From contig JAIUOF010000004.1 of the NCBI GenBank assembly GCA_020161355.1, forward strand, positions 124,001-188,000: DNA of 64,000 nt, read 5' to 3'. A model generated the notes under the pieces. It worked only from the letters and a program-made list of their open reading frames with translations, did not search any database and was not told the DNA's origin. Position numbers and translations under genes: made by a program. Below, in pieces: positions 46,918 through 54,306 of the stretch. Every line of letters starts with the position of its first letter. The first letter of the stretch is position 1. Source of the DNA: Bacteroidota bacterium. Lineage in GTDB: Bacteria; Bacteroidota; Bacteroidia; Cytophagales; Spirosomataceae.

Positions 46918-47769
46918 ATGAAAAACCATAAAATTGAAAAAAAAGGATTCACGGTTTATAAATCGTATCCAATTTTTGCCACTTACCTTATTCTTGGTTC
47001 GCTCAAAGTGTTCGGACAAATTCACCATCAATTTGTTTTTCAAATTATGATTTTGGTGGCTACTAATCTGCTTTTGGTCTTTCCATTCCTAAAAAACTAT
47101 CAGAAAGGCTTTGATTTCAGAATCATCCTTTATTTTATATTTATTTTTTTGGGTCAATCAATCATCATTTTTTACGAGAATCTAACTTTTTTAAAATTGG
47201 GGATGCTTTTTTATATATTAGCCAAAATAATGATTTTGCTAACGTTCGATCATCAACATAGAGAAATCAGACTTAAGATGACAAAAGACTATTGGAAGAT
47301 TCTAAGTCCGCAGGTTTTATCCTTTGGCCTGGCTTACGTGCTGTATAATGATTCGAAACTAGACTCAACCACCTCGATTTTGATAATAATATACTCAGAA
47401 TTAGGAGCTTTGCTTTTTACTTATTTATTGTACCTAAACAATCTCAAAAATCAGATTTTTATCAAGGTTGGCCTTGTTATTCTACTTATTCATGATACCG
47501 TGGGTGGTTATAATTTTTTCCATTTTCACTTTGATACGCATTTCGTAATCACTTATATCCTTGTAATAGCCGGTAATTATTTGATGGGGTACGGTTTGTG
47601 GTGCTCCAGAAAAGAGCTTAATAAAAACTTTGATTATTATGCCTCTGTCAATTGGTTTTTAAGTGTCAATTTTGCAAAAACCTCTTTTTTAAAAACATTT
47701 TTCCCTGTTCAAAAAAGCAACATCAAAATCCTGGATTTTGAGAAAACAGCAGACAAGTACAATAACTGA
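46918..47769 (+). CDS. Multi-pass membrane protein, YhhN-like layout, 283 aa
   Basis: The ATG at 46918 is preferred over a TTG seven codons upstream. About eight hydrophobic segments alternate with short loops (FQIMILVATNLLLVFPFL, IILYFIFIFLGQSIIIFYE, ILIIIYSELGALLFTYLLYL, IKVGLVILLIHDTVGGYNFF, THFVITYILVIAGNYLMGYGLW). The number and arrangement recall the YhhN/lysoplasmalogenase fold, but diagnostic motifs are not clear. Function unknown. It converges on the YkgJ gene. Confidence 0.55.
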   Translation: MKNHKIEKKGFTVYKSYPIFATYLILGSLKVFGQIHHQFVFQIMILVATNLLLVFPFLKNYQKGFDFRIILYFIFIFLGQSIIIFYENLTFLKLGMLFYILAKIMILLTFDHQHREIRLKMTKDYWKILSPQVLSFGLAYVLYNDSKLDSTTSILIIIYSELGALLFTYLLYLNNLKNQIFIKVGLVILLIHDTVGGYNFFHFHFDTHFVITYILVIAGNYLMGYGLWCSRKELNKNFDYYASVNWFLSVNFAKTSFLKTFFPVQKSNIKILDFEKTADKYNN

Positions 47770-47786
47770 ATTTTGCATTCAATTTC

Positions 47787-48257
47787 TCATGAAAAAAAAT
47801 CAGCAAGCCTTTTGTTAAGTTCTAGTTTTAGTAAGTGCAAAATTCCGTATCTCTGAAGATCTTCCTGACTACACTTATCCAGCTCATCGCAAAGCTGCAC
47901 CAGTGTTAAGGGATTTAGGTCATCAATTTTTTGAGCTTCCTCCATTATTTGATTTTTGATTTTCAGCAAATTATGAATTTTGGTTTCGGCAACAGAAAAA
48001 GTGATTTCATCTTTAAAGTAGCTTAGTAAAGGCTTACAAAAGTATTTTTCACAAACCTTGGGTCTATCGGTTTCCCAAATACTGCAATGGCCCTCCAAAA
48101 ATTTACATGGCAATAAAAACCCTTCATTTTCAACTATTTTCAATCCTAAACGCCTTGCCAAAGCCTTATCTTCCTGATCAAAAAGATGACCATGACGAAA
48201 CAAGCTGCCATCGCAACACATCCCGCAGGAAATACACAAAGCAGAGATCTGGTCCAT
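47787..48257 (-). CDS. YkgJ-family cysteine-cluster protein, 156 aa
   Basis: CISCGMCCDGSLF (C-x2-C-x2-CC) is followed by CKFLEGHCSIWETDRPKVCEKYFCKPL, the usual two-part cysteine set of the YkgJ/UPF0153 family, thought to bind zinc or an Fe-S cluster. The size is normal. The C-terminal half is helical and lacks other motifs. The biological role of this family is not established. It is divergent from the DEAD-box helicase gene. Confidence 0.85.
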   Translation of the reverse strand: MDQISALCISCGMCCDGSLFRHGHLFDQEDKALARRLGLKIVENEGFLLPCKFLEGHCSIWETDRPKVCEKYFCKPLLSYFKDEITFSVAETKIHNLLKIKNQIMEEAQKIDDLNPLTLVQLCDELDKCSQEDLQRYGILHLLKLELNKRLADFFS

Positions 48258-48479
48258 TTAATATTCCATTTTTTTTCGAAAAAAGATAAATAAACAATTA
48301 GCCTTAGGAATATCCAAAAATAACGTTTTCTGACAACCTTGAAAATAATCGAAATAATATCTCATAAAATCTGAAATTTCTACTTTCCGAGAGTTCAAAA
48401 ATATAGAAACTCATTTAGAAACCTGCCGGGAAAATGATTAAAACTTAGCATTTTAAATAAAATTAGGTATTATCAGCCG

Positions 48480-48487
48480 TATCTTTG
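48480..48487 (+). promoter_or_regulatory. Possible -7 box for the helicase gene
   Basis: TATCTTTG fits TAnnTTTG and lies 15 nt before the ATG of the DEAD-box helicase. No clear -33 box. Confidence 0.35.
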
Positions 48488-48502
48488 CCAATTATTTAGA
48501 TT

Positions 48503-49873
48503 ATGGAAGAGAATCCTTTTAAGATATTTGATCTCAACAAACAGCTGCTTATGGCAGTGGAGGAGTTGGGTTATACCGAGCCTACCGAAATCCAGACCAA
48601 GGCTATTCCACTGATTATGCAGGGGCACGATGTGCTGGGAATAGCCCAAACAGGCACCGGAAAAACCGCCGCCTATGCACTCCCGATTTTAATGAAAGTC
48701 AAATATGCCCAGGGGCAAAATGCCCGTTGTGTGATTTTTGCACCAACCCGCGAGCTGGTGATTCAGATTGATACCGCATTCAGAGAACTGGGTAAATATA
48801 CCGACCTGCGTTTTGTAGCACTCTATGGGGGGCTTGGGCCAAAAACTCAAATTGAAAACCTGAAAAAAGGCGTAGATATTATCATCGCCACCCCCGGGCG
48901 GTTTATGGATTTGTATTTGCTGGGTGAAATCCCAACTAAAAGCCTTCAATATCTGGTGCTCGACGAGGCCGACAAAATGATGGACATGGGATTTATGCCC
49001 CAAATCAGGAAGATACTGGAGGTAATTCCCAGAAAAAGGAAAAATCTTTTGTTTTCTGCCACCTTTCAGCCAAGGGTTGAGAAACTCTCCGAGGAGTTTT
49101 TGGAAGCTCCTTTGAAAATCGAAATTACCCCTTCTGCAACTACAGCTAGCACTATCAGTCAGAAATTATATAAAGTACCCAATTTCAAGACCAAAATCAA
49201 TTTGCTGGGTTATCTGCTTGACAATAATGACAACATCACCAGAGCTATGGTGTTTTGTCGTACCAAGACTGTGGCCGACAATGTCTTTAAGTTTTTGGAA
49301 AGAAAAGTGTTGGGCTCCTCTCAGGTGCGTGTTATACATGCCAACAAAGGCCAAAATACCCGTATGAATTCAGTGGATGATTTCAGAAACGGAAATATCA
49401 GGGTGCTAGTGGCAACTGACGTGGCTGCCCGAGGAATTGATATCACGGCGGTATCGCATGTAATTAACTTTGATTTGCCGCTAATCTATGAGGATTATGT
49501 GCACCGGATCGGACGCACCGGCAGAGCCAAAATGGAAGGAGAAGCCATCACGTTTTTGTTGCCTTCAGAAGATTATCATCTGGAAAAAATACAGAGGATT
49601 ATCAGGAGCACAATTCCTGTGGAAGAATTACCGGCAACCGTAAAAATTGAAGAAACTCCTTATGAAGAGCAGCAGCAAATGCTGAAAGAACTTGACAACC
49701 AACGTAAGAAAGAAGACCCGACTTTCCAGGGTGCTTTTCATGAAAAATCTGAAAAGAATCAGCGTATCCTGAAAATGAAAATTGAGGCTTCAGAAAAGAA
49801 AAAGGCACTCCGAGAAAAGCGGAATGCCGGGAAACCGAAGGCACAGAAAGGGAAGTTTACCAAGAAGAAATAA
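48503..49873 (+). CDS. DEAD-box ATP-dependent RNA helicase (RhlE type), 456 aa
   Basis: All core motifs are visible: Q motif (FKIFDLNKQLLMAVEELGYTEPTEIQ), I (AQTGTGKTAA), Ia (PTREL), GG and TPGR, II (DEAD), III (SAT), IV (RAMVFCRTK), V (ATDVAARGID) and VI (HRIGRTGR). The C-terminal roughly 80 residues are highly basic (KKKALREKRNAGKPKAQKG...), a typical RNA-binding tail. The role is RNA unwinding in ribosome assembly or decay, often cold-induced. A short copy of this tail lies 1 kb downstream (50881-50928) beyond the next gene. Confidence 0.95.
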   Translation: MEENPFKIFDLNKQLLMAVEELGYTEPTEIQTKAIPLIMQGHDVLGIAQTGTGKTAAYALPILMKVKYAQGQNARCVIFAPTRELVIQIDTAFRELGKYTDLRFVALYGGLGPKTQIENLKKGVDIIIATPGRFMDLYLLGEIPTKSLQYLVLDEADKMMDMGFMPQIRKILEVIPRKRKNLLFSATFQPRVEKLSEEFLEAPLKIEITPSATTASTISQKLYKVPNFKTKINLLGYLLDNNDNITRAMVFCRTKTVADNVFKFLERKVLGSSQVRVIHANKGQNTRMNSVDDFRNGNIRVLVATDVAARGIDITAVSHVINFDLPLIYEDYVHRIGRTGRAKMEGEAITFLLPSEDYHLEKIQRIIRSTIPVEELPATVKIEETPYEEQQQMLKELDNQRKKEDPTFQGAFHEKSEKNQRILKMKIEASEKKKALREKRNAGKPKAQKGKFTKKK

Positions 49874-49878
49874 AGCAA

Positions 49879-50742
49879 TTAGTTTGTCAGAATTTCACAT
49901 CTGATCATAGGATTATGATAAACTTCAGAATCTTTCGGAATTTTATATCTTATCCAATATCCCTGATTTTTTCTGGAAAAATAGATTTTAGGGTCGGTGC
50001 TCCTTACGGCTTCTATACTTTGAGATAACTTATTTTTATTAGGATCAATATTCAGCCATTCCATCGAAACTACAACTCCTTTTTCGCCAAATGGAATACC
50101 AAATTGAGAAATATCAACATCAAACCAGCCACTTTTTTTCGCAGAAACCACCAGCCCTTTTGGCAATAAATCTTTGCCAGGGAAGCCCTTTTCGGTGATT
50201 TCATAAATTCTTATTCTGAAAGGCGTTTTGAGTTTATTGGCATTTGAAATATAATATCCTACGCTTTTTATTGTACCAAGATAATTTGCCGGGTTTTTAA
50301 TATGTAATCCATATTCAAAGTTTTCTATCCTGGTATTTGACAAGGTCATGCTTTTAAACATCTTCCTTTTTGTTTTTTCCCCAAGCATTATTTTTTTTCT
50401 GTTTAGAGTAACATAAATAGGGTTGAATTCTTTAACATTTTCTTCAAGGATAATTTTAATATTGCTATCAGAAATACCTATCACGGGAATAACCTTAGAA
50501 TAATATCCGATGTTTGAAATTAATAATGTGTCTGTTTTTACCATTGAGACTTCAAACTTTCCCAGCGTGTCAGAACTCAATCCTACCGTTCTGTTTTTAT
50601 TAGTGATAATTGAATAAGAAACTGGTTGCCCTTTGATATCAAATATTTGTCCGGAGATGTTCTTTTTGTTTTGTGAAAATGCAAAGAGAGGCAGAAAAAA
50701 TATGTGGAAGAGCGATAGCTTAATCAAGTATTTCTGAAACAT
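49879..50742 (-). CDS. CarboxypepD_reg-like secreted protein, 287 aa
   Basis: Signal peptide (IKLSLFHIFFLPLFAFSQ), then a carboxypeptidase-like regulatory domain (ISGQIFDIKGQPVSYSIITNKNRTVGLSSDTLGKFEVS... DTLLISNIGYYSKVIPV). The C-terminal half is beta-rich (GTIKSVGYYISNANKLKTPFRIRIYEI, KSGWFDVDISQFGIPFGEKGVVVSMEWL), like a jelly roll. Proteins of this layout are frequent and unassigned in the phylum. It is convergent with the helicase (5-nt gap) and is flanked on both sides by matching helicase-tail sequence. Confidence 0.7.
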   Translation of the reverse strand: MFQKYLIKLSLFHIFFLPLFAFSQNKKNISGQIFDIKGQPVSYSIITNKNRTVGLSSDTLGKFEVSMVKTDTLLISNIGYYSKVIPVIGISDSNIKIILEENVKEFNPIYVTLNRKKIMLGEKTKRKMFKSMTLSNTRIENFEYGLHIKNPANYLGTIKSVGYYISNANKLKTPFRIRIYEITEKGFPGKDLLPKGLVVSAKKSGWFDVDISQFGIPFGEKGVVVSMEWLNIDPNKNKLSQSIEAVRSTDPKIYFSRKNQGYWIRYKIPKDSEVYHNPMIRCEILTN

Positions 50743-50880
50743 TTTAATACAAATGAGATGGGAAATTAATCAAAATTTTTATTTTAATATATAAAAAGTT
50801 ATTCTTCATTTCTTACCATTTAACTTTAAAAAATATTCAAAAACACAAATCAGGAATTTGAAAAATCTTAATTAAAAAAA

Positions 50881-50928
50881 GAGATTCGAGAAAAGCTAAA
50901 TGCGGAGAATGCAAAGGCCCAGAAGTAA
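50881..50928 (+). pseudogene. Remnant of a DEAD-box helicase C-terminus
   Basis: In frame it reads EIREKLNAENAKAQK then TAA, close to ALREKRNAGKPKAQK at the end of the intact helicase gene (about 49803-49851). At DNA level CGAGAAAAGC is identical and roughly 30 of 43 bases agree over the block. There is a stop a few codons upstream and no other helicase sequence. It is therefore a leftover of a second copy or of a rearrangement. Confidence 0.6.
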
Positions 50929-50940
50929 AAAAGTATTAAT

Positions 50941-50997
50941 TTGGGGATTATATTCTCCAAATTTATATAAAAATGGGGATTATAATCCCTGAATTTA
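50941..50997. promoter_or_regulatory. Two operator-like palindromes, 32 bp apart
   Basis: Each site has the form TGGGGATTATAnTCnC followed by AAATTTA or GAATTTA. The second contains the perfect palindrome GGGATTATAATCCC (50976-50989); the first (50941-50965) is an imperfect version. Phased repeats like this are typical binding sites for a dimeric regulator. No regulator gene lies beside them. Confidence 0.5.
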
Positions 50998-51032
50998 CAA
51001 AAAACCTGCTTTGCTAAAATTAATCAGAAATT

Positions 51033-51109
51033 CTGCAGCAGGGATCGCAGTATTGTTTGAGCTCCCACGCCTTAGCGTGGAGCGAGTACGAAGAGCCCGG
51101 CCGCTGCCC
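51033..51109 (-). repeat. Dispersed repeat family A, copy 2
   Basis: On the minus strand: GGGCAGCGGCCGGGCT, TTCGTACTCGC, a hairpin CCACGC-TAAG-GCGTGG, GCTCAAACA and GATCCCTGCTGCAG. The words TTCGnTACTCGC, the CACGC hairpin and GCTCAAACA recur in the same order in copy 3 at 58.9 kb. The large upstream hairpin of the other copies is missing. Confidence 0.7.
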
Positions 51110-51289
51110 AAAAGAATCATGAAAAGTTATTAACCAGCTAATAGATTCAGGAAAACTTACACAGTAAAATTTTCACCAAAATACCTCATTCACGGTTTAT
51201 TGCAGTTTTTTGCCGTTTAAATAAATTCCCTTAAGCCTTAGTTTTATAGTTCTTAAAATTGTACTTCAAAAAAACAGCTCGCTATAGAT

Positions 51290-52750
51290 ATGAATTTTAA
51301 TTTGAAAATAGCCACTCTGGTTTTAGTTTCTTCGGTTTACACTTTCGGACAAACCAAAGTCTCCAGTTCCTCAGGCCAGGCACAGGTGTATTCTCTTAGA
51401 GAATGTGTGGACTACGCTCTAAAAAACAACCTGAGTATGCAACAGTCCCAAGTGTCGGTTGAGTCAGGTATGGTTACGCTTGATCAGGCAAAAATGGCCA
51501 AATATCCAACGGCCAACGGCCAATTTAACCTTAACGGTAACGCAGGTCGTAACGTGGACCCTTTTACTAACGGAATCGTAACTCAAACTATCGGAACCAA
51601 CAATCTCGGAGTGGGACTAAGTATGCCGATTTACGATGGTTTCAGAAACAGAAATACCGTAGAACGTGCCCGATTGACGCTTGAGGCCCTCCAAATGGAC
51701 GTAAATACCATGAAAAACAATGTTTCACTACAAGTGGCTCTGGCTTATCTCAATGCCCTTTCGACCGAAGATCTGATAGAAGTAGCTCAAAAGCAGCTGG
51801 ATGTGACCAATTTTCAGTTTGAAAGAATGGAAAAACTCGTACGTGCCGGTACTATGCCCGAAACCAACCTTTTTGATCTGGAAGCTCAGCGTGCCAACGA
51901 TGAACTGAGCCTGCTTAATGCCAAAAACAATCATGAGGCCGCTCTTTTGACTTTAAAACAAGCTATGAATGCACCGGCAGATATGATTTTGAAAGCTGAG
52001 AGAATCAATGTGCCTGATCCCAATATAATTCAATATGGTGAAACCGCCAATCAGGTATATGAAAATGCTCTTGGTTATTTGCCGGAAATCAAAGCAGGAG
52101 AAATCAGAATGAGAGTGGCTGACCGCAACATTGCGATTGCAAAGAGTTTGGGCTTACCCACACTTTCGGCATCCTCCAGCTGGGGTACGGCGTATTCATC
52201 GGTAGCAAAAACTATGACCGCAAGTGGTACCACCAATTCTCCGATTCCGGTATCAGCCGAATTTCAGGGACAAATCATTCCGTTTGTGATCAATTTCCCA
52301 CAAACCACTTATACTTCTGAGGGCATCAATTATTTCAAACAACTGGGCAATAACCAAAACCTTAACTTGGGGGTGTCGTTGAGAATCCCAATATTTAATG
52401 GCTATAACCAAAAATATCAGACACAGGCTGCAACGATTCAGAAAAAACAAACTGACCTGCAGAATAAGTCAACCAAGCTGCAAATCAAGCAAAATATTGA
52501 CCAGGCTTATATCACTATGCTGAACGCCCAAAAGCGGTATTCGGCCACTCAAACTCAGGTCAATGCCCTGGAAAAGTCGTTTAAAGCCATCGAAACCCGT
52601 TACAATGCCGGTGCCAATAATTTCATGGACTATAATCTGGCAAAAACCAATCTCGATAGAGCCAAAAGCAACCTTGTGGTAGCCAAATACGATTATATAT
52701 TCAGAATAAAGGTTTTGGATTTTTATCAAAACAAACCGTTGGAATTTTAA
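51290..52750 (+). CDS. TolC-family outer-membrane efflux protein, 486 aa
   Basis: Signal peptide (MNFNLKIATLVLVSSVYTFGQ) and two OEP repeats: YSLRECVDYALKNNLSMQQSQVSVESGMVTLDQAKMAKYPTANGQ begins the first and LPEIKAGEIRMRVADRNIAIAKSLGLPTLSASSS the second. Long coiled-coil helices follow each. The size is standard. It probably forms the trimeric outer-membrane channel for the adaptor encoded 48 nt downstream. No inner-membrane pump gene is in the window. Confidence 0.9.
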   Translation: MNFNLKIATLVLVSSVYTFGQTKVSSSSGQAQVYSLRECVDYALKNNLSMQQSQVSVESGMVTLDQAKMAKYPTANGQFNLNGNAGRNVDPFTNGIVTQTIGTNNLGVGLSMPIYDGFRNRNTVERARLTLEALQMDVNTMKNNVSLQVALAYLNALSTEDLIEVAQKQLDVTNFQFERMEKLVRAGTMPETNLFDLEAQRANDELSLLNAKNNHEAALLTLKQAMNAPADMILKAERINVPDPNIIQYGETANQVYENALGYLPEIKAGEIRMRVADRNIAIAKSLGLPTLSASSSWGTAYSSVAKTMTASGTTNSPIPVSAEFQGQIIPFVINFPQTTYTSEGINYFKQLGNNQNLNLGVSLRIPIFNGYNQKYQTQAATIQKKQTDLQNKSTKLQIKQNIDQAYITMLNAQKRYSATQTQVNALEKSFKAIETRYNAGANNFMDYNLAKTNLDRAKSNLVVAKYDYIFRIKVLDFYQNKPLEF

Positions 52751-52798
52751 AATAAACTAAATAATATATTGATTATCAAATACTAAGAAAACATACCA

Positions 52799-54199
52799 AT
52801 GAAAAGGAACTCAAAGAAAATATGGTGGATACTTGGAGGTATTATACTCGCTCTTATTCTATTTATTGTAATCGGGAAAAAAGCAGGCTGGATCAACAGT
52901 GAGAAACCTACTGAGGTAGAGCTGACCAAAGTTGTAAAAGGTAACTTGACAGAAACTGTTTCGGCTTCAGGTAAAATACAACCCGAAGTAGAGGTAAAAA
53001 TCAGTCCTGATGTGCCAGGAGAGATTATTGCCTTGTATGTGAAAGAAGGTGACTCTGTACAGAAAGGACAGCTGCTTTTGAAAATCCAGCCTGAGAACTA
53101 CGTTTCGGTAGTGGAAAGATTTAAAGCTGGTGTAAATCAGTCTCAAGCATCTGCTGAGCAGGCAAAATCTTCGATAGCCAGAGCAGAGTCTCAACTCTTG
53201 AGAACACAGGTAGAATATAATCGTCAGAAGCAGCTTTTAGCCGAAAAAGTGATTTCTCAGGCAGAATTTGAAACAACCGAAACCAATATGAAAATAGCCA
53301 AGCAAGATCTGGAGGCAGCAAAAGCTAACTATCAGGCTGCACAGTTTGGAATCAAAAGCTCTCAGGCGGCCTTGAAAGATGCTTCAGAAAACCTCAGAAA
53401 GACCAATATTTATGCTCCTATGACAGGTATCGTGTCAAAACTTGCCGTGGAGTTAGGTGAAAGAGTAGTGGGTACTTCTCAGATGGCCGGTACCGAAATG
53501 CTAAGAATAGCCAATCTCAACAACATGGAAGTGAGAGTTAATGTAAACGAAAACGATATCGTAAGAGTGGGTATGGGTGATACTGTTATAGTGGATGTGG
53601 ATTCATACGCATCGTCTGGCAAGAAATTTAAGGGTATCGTGACCCAAATCGCCAACACTGCCAATGGCACAGGAGGATCGCTCACCGCAGCCGCAAGTAA
53701 TTCTACTGAATCCGTTACAGAGTTTGAAGTAAGAATCAAAATCCTTCCGAGCTCATACCGTGAATTGGTCGATTACAAAAAAGGCCGTAAGTATCCGTTT
53801 AAACCTGGAATGACCGCCACAGTGGAAATTGTGACCAATACCAAGTCAGGTGTACTTTCGGTGCCAATATCGGCAGTGACAACACGGGTTGAAAACAAAA
53901 AATCTGACAAAGCCAAAGAAGGCGGTGATGACGGAATGGGATTGGGTGCAGTGGACAACGAACCTGTTAAGAAAGAAGTACCAAAAGAAATCGTGTTTGT
54001 CAACGACAAAGGTGTAGCCAAAAAACGTGAAGTAAAAACCGGAATCACCGATACCGGTGCTGGTACAATTGAAATCATTTCTGGTCTAAAAGCTGGTGAG
54101 GAAATCATCTCCGGGCCCTTCCTTGAGGTATCTAAAAAACTTAAAGATGGCGACAAAGTAGCCCTCAAGAAAAAAGAAGAAAAGAAGAAAGAAGATTAA
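52799..54199 (+). CDS. HlyD/MacA-type periplasmic adaptor, 466 aa
   Basis: An N-terminal membrane anchor (IWWILGGIILALILFIVIG) is followed by a split biotinyl-lipoyl domain (VEVKISPDVPGEIIALYVKEGDSVQKGQLLLKIQ ... TNIYAPMTGIVSKLAVELGERV), a coiled-coil hairpin (about residues 110-195), a beta-barrel region and the membrane-proximal domain. The charged C-terminus (LKKKEEKKKED) is long and basic/acidic. MacA-like proteins link TolC to an ABC or RND pump; here it is in an operon with TolC. An acidic insertion (KAKEGGDDGMGLGAVDNEPVKKE) is not typical. A terminator follows. Confidence 0.9.
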   Translation: MKRNSKKIWWILGGIILALILFIVIGKKAGWINSEKPTEVELTKVVKGNLTETVSASGKIQPEVEVKISPDVPGEIIALYVKEGDSVQKGQLLLKIQPENYVSVVERFKAGVNQSQASAEQAKSSIARAESQLLRTQVEYNRQKQLLAEKVISQAEFETTETNMKIAKQDLEAAKANYQAAQFGIKSSQAALKDASENLRKTNIYAPMTGIVSKLAVELGERVVGTSQMAGTEMLRIANLNNMEVRVNVNENDIVRVGMGDTVIVDVDSYASSGKKFKGIVTQIANTANGTGGSLTAAASNSTESVTEFEVRIKILPSSYRELVDYKKGRKYPFKPGMTATVEIVTNTKSGVLSVPISAVTTRVENKKSDKAKEGGDDGMGLGAVDNEPVKKEVPKEIVFVNDKGVAKKREVKTGITDTGAGTIEIISGLKAGEEIISGPFLEVSKKLKDGDKVALKKKEEKKKED

Positions 54200-54219
54200 A
54201 CTCTGATAGCACCAATACT

Positions 54220-54246
54220 AAAGCAGCGACCCAAAATCGCTGCTTT
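54220..54246 (+). terminator. Rho-independent terminator
   Basis: AAAGCAGCGA (54220-54229) pairs with TCGCTGCTTT (54237-54246) around a 7-nt loop, followed by a T run. It ends the TolC/adaptor operon. Confidence 0.85.
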
Positions 54247-54281
54247 TTTGGTTTTCAGAGATAACCTTATCTAAAATCCCT

Positions 54282-54289
54282 TATTTTTG
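54282..54289 (+). promoter_or_regulatory. Possible -7 box
   Basis: TATTTTTG fits TAnnTTTG, 17 nt upstream of the ATG of the 1,038-residue secreted protein. No clear -33 partner was found. Confidence 0.35.
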
Positions 54290-54306
54290 AGCAAATCTTA
54301 AATATC

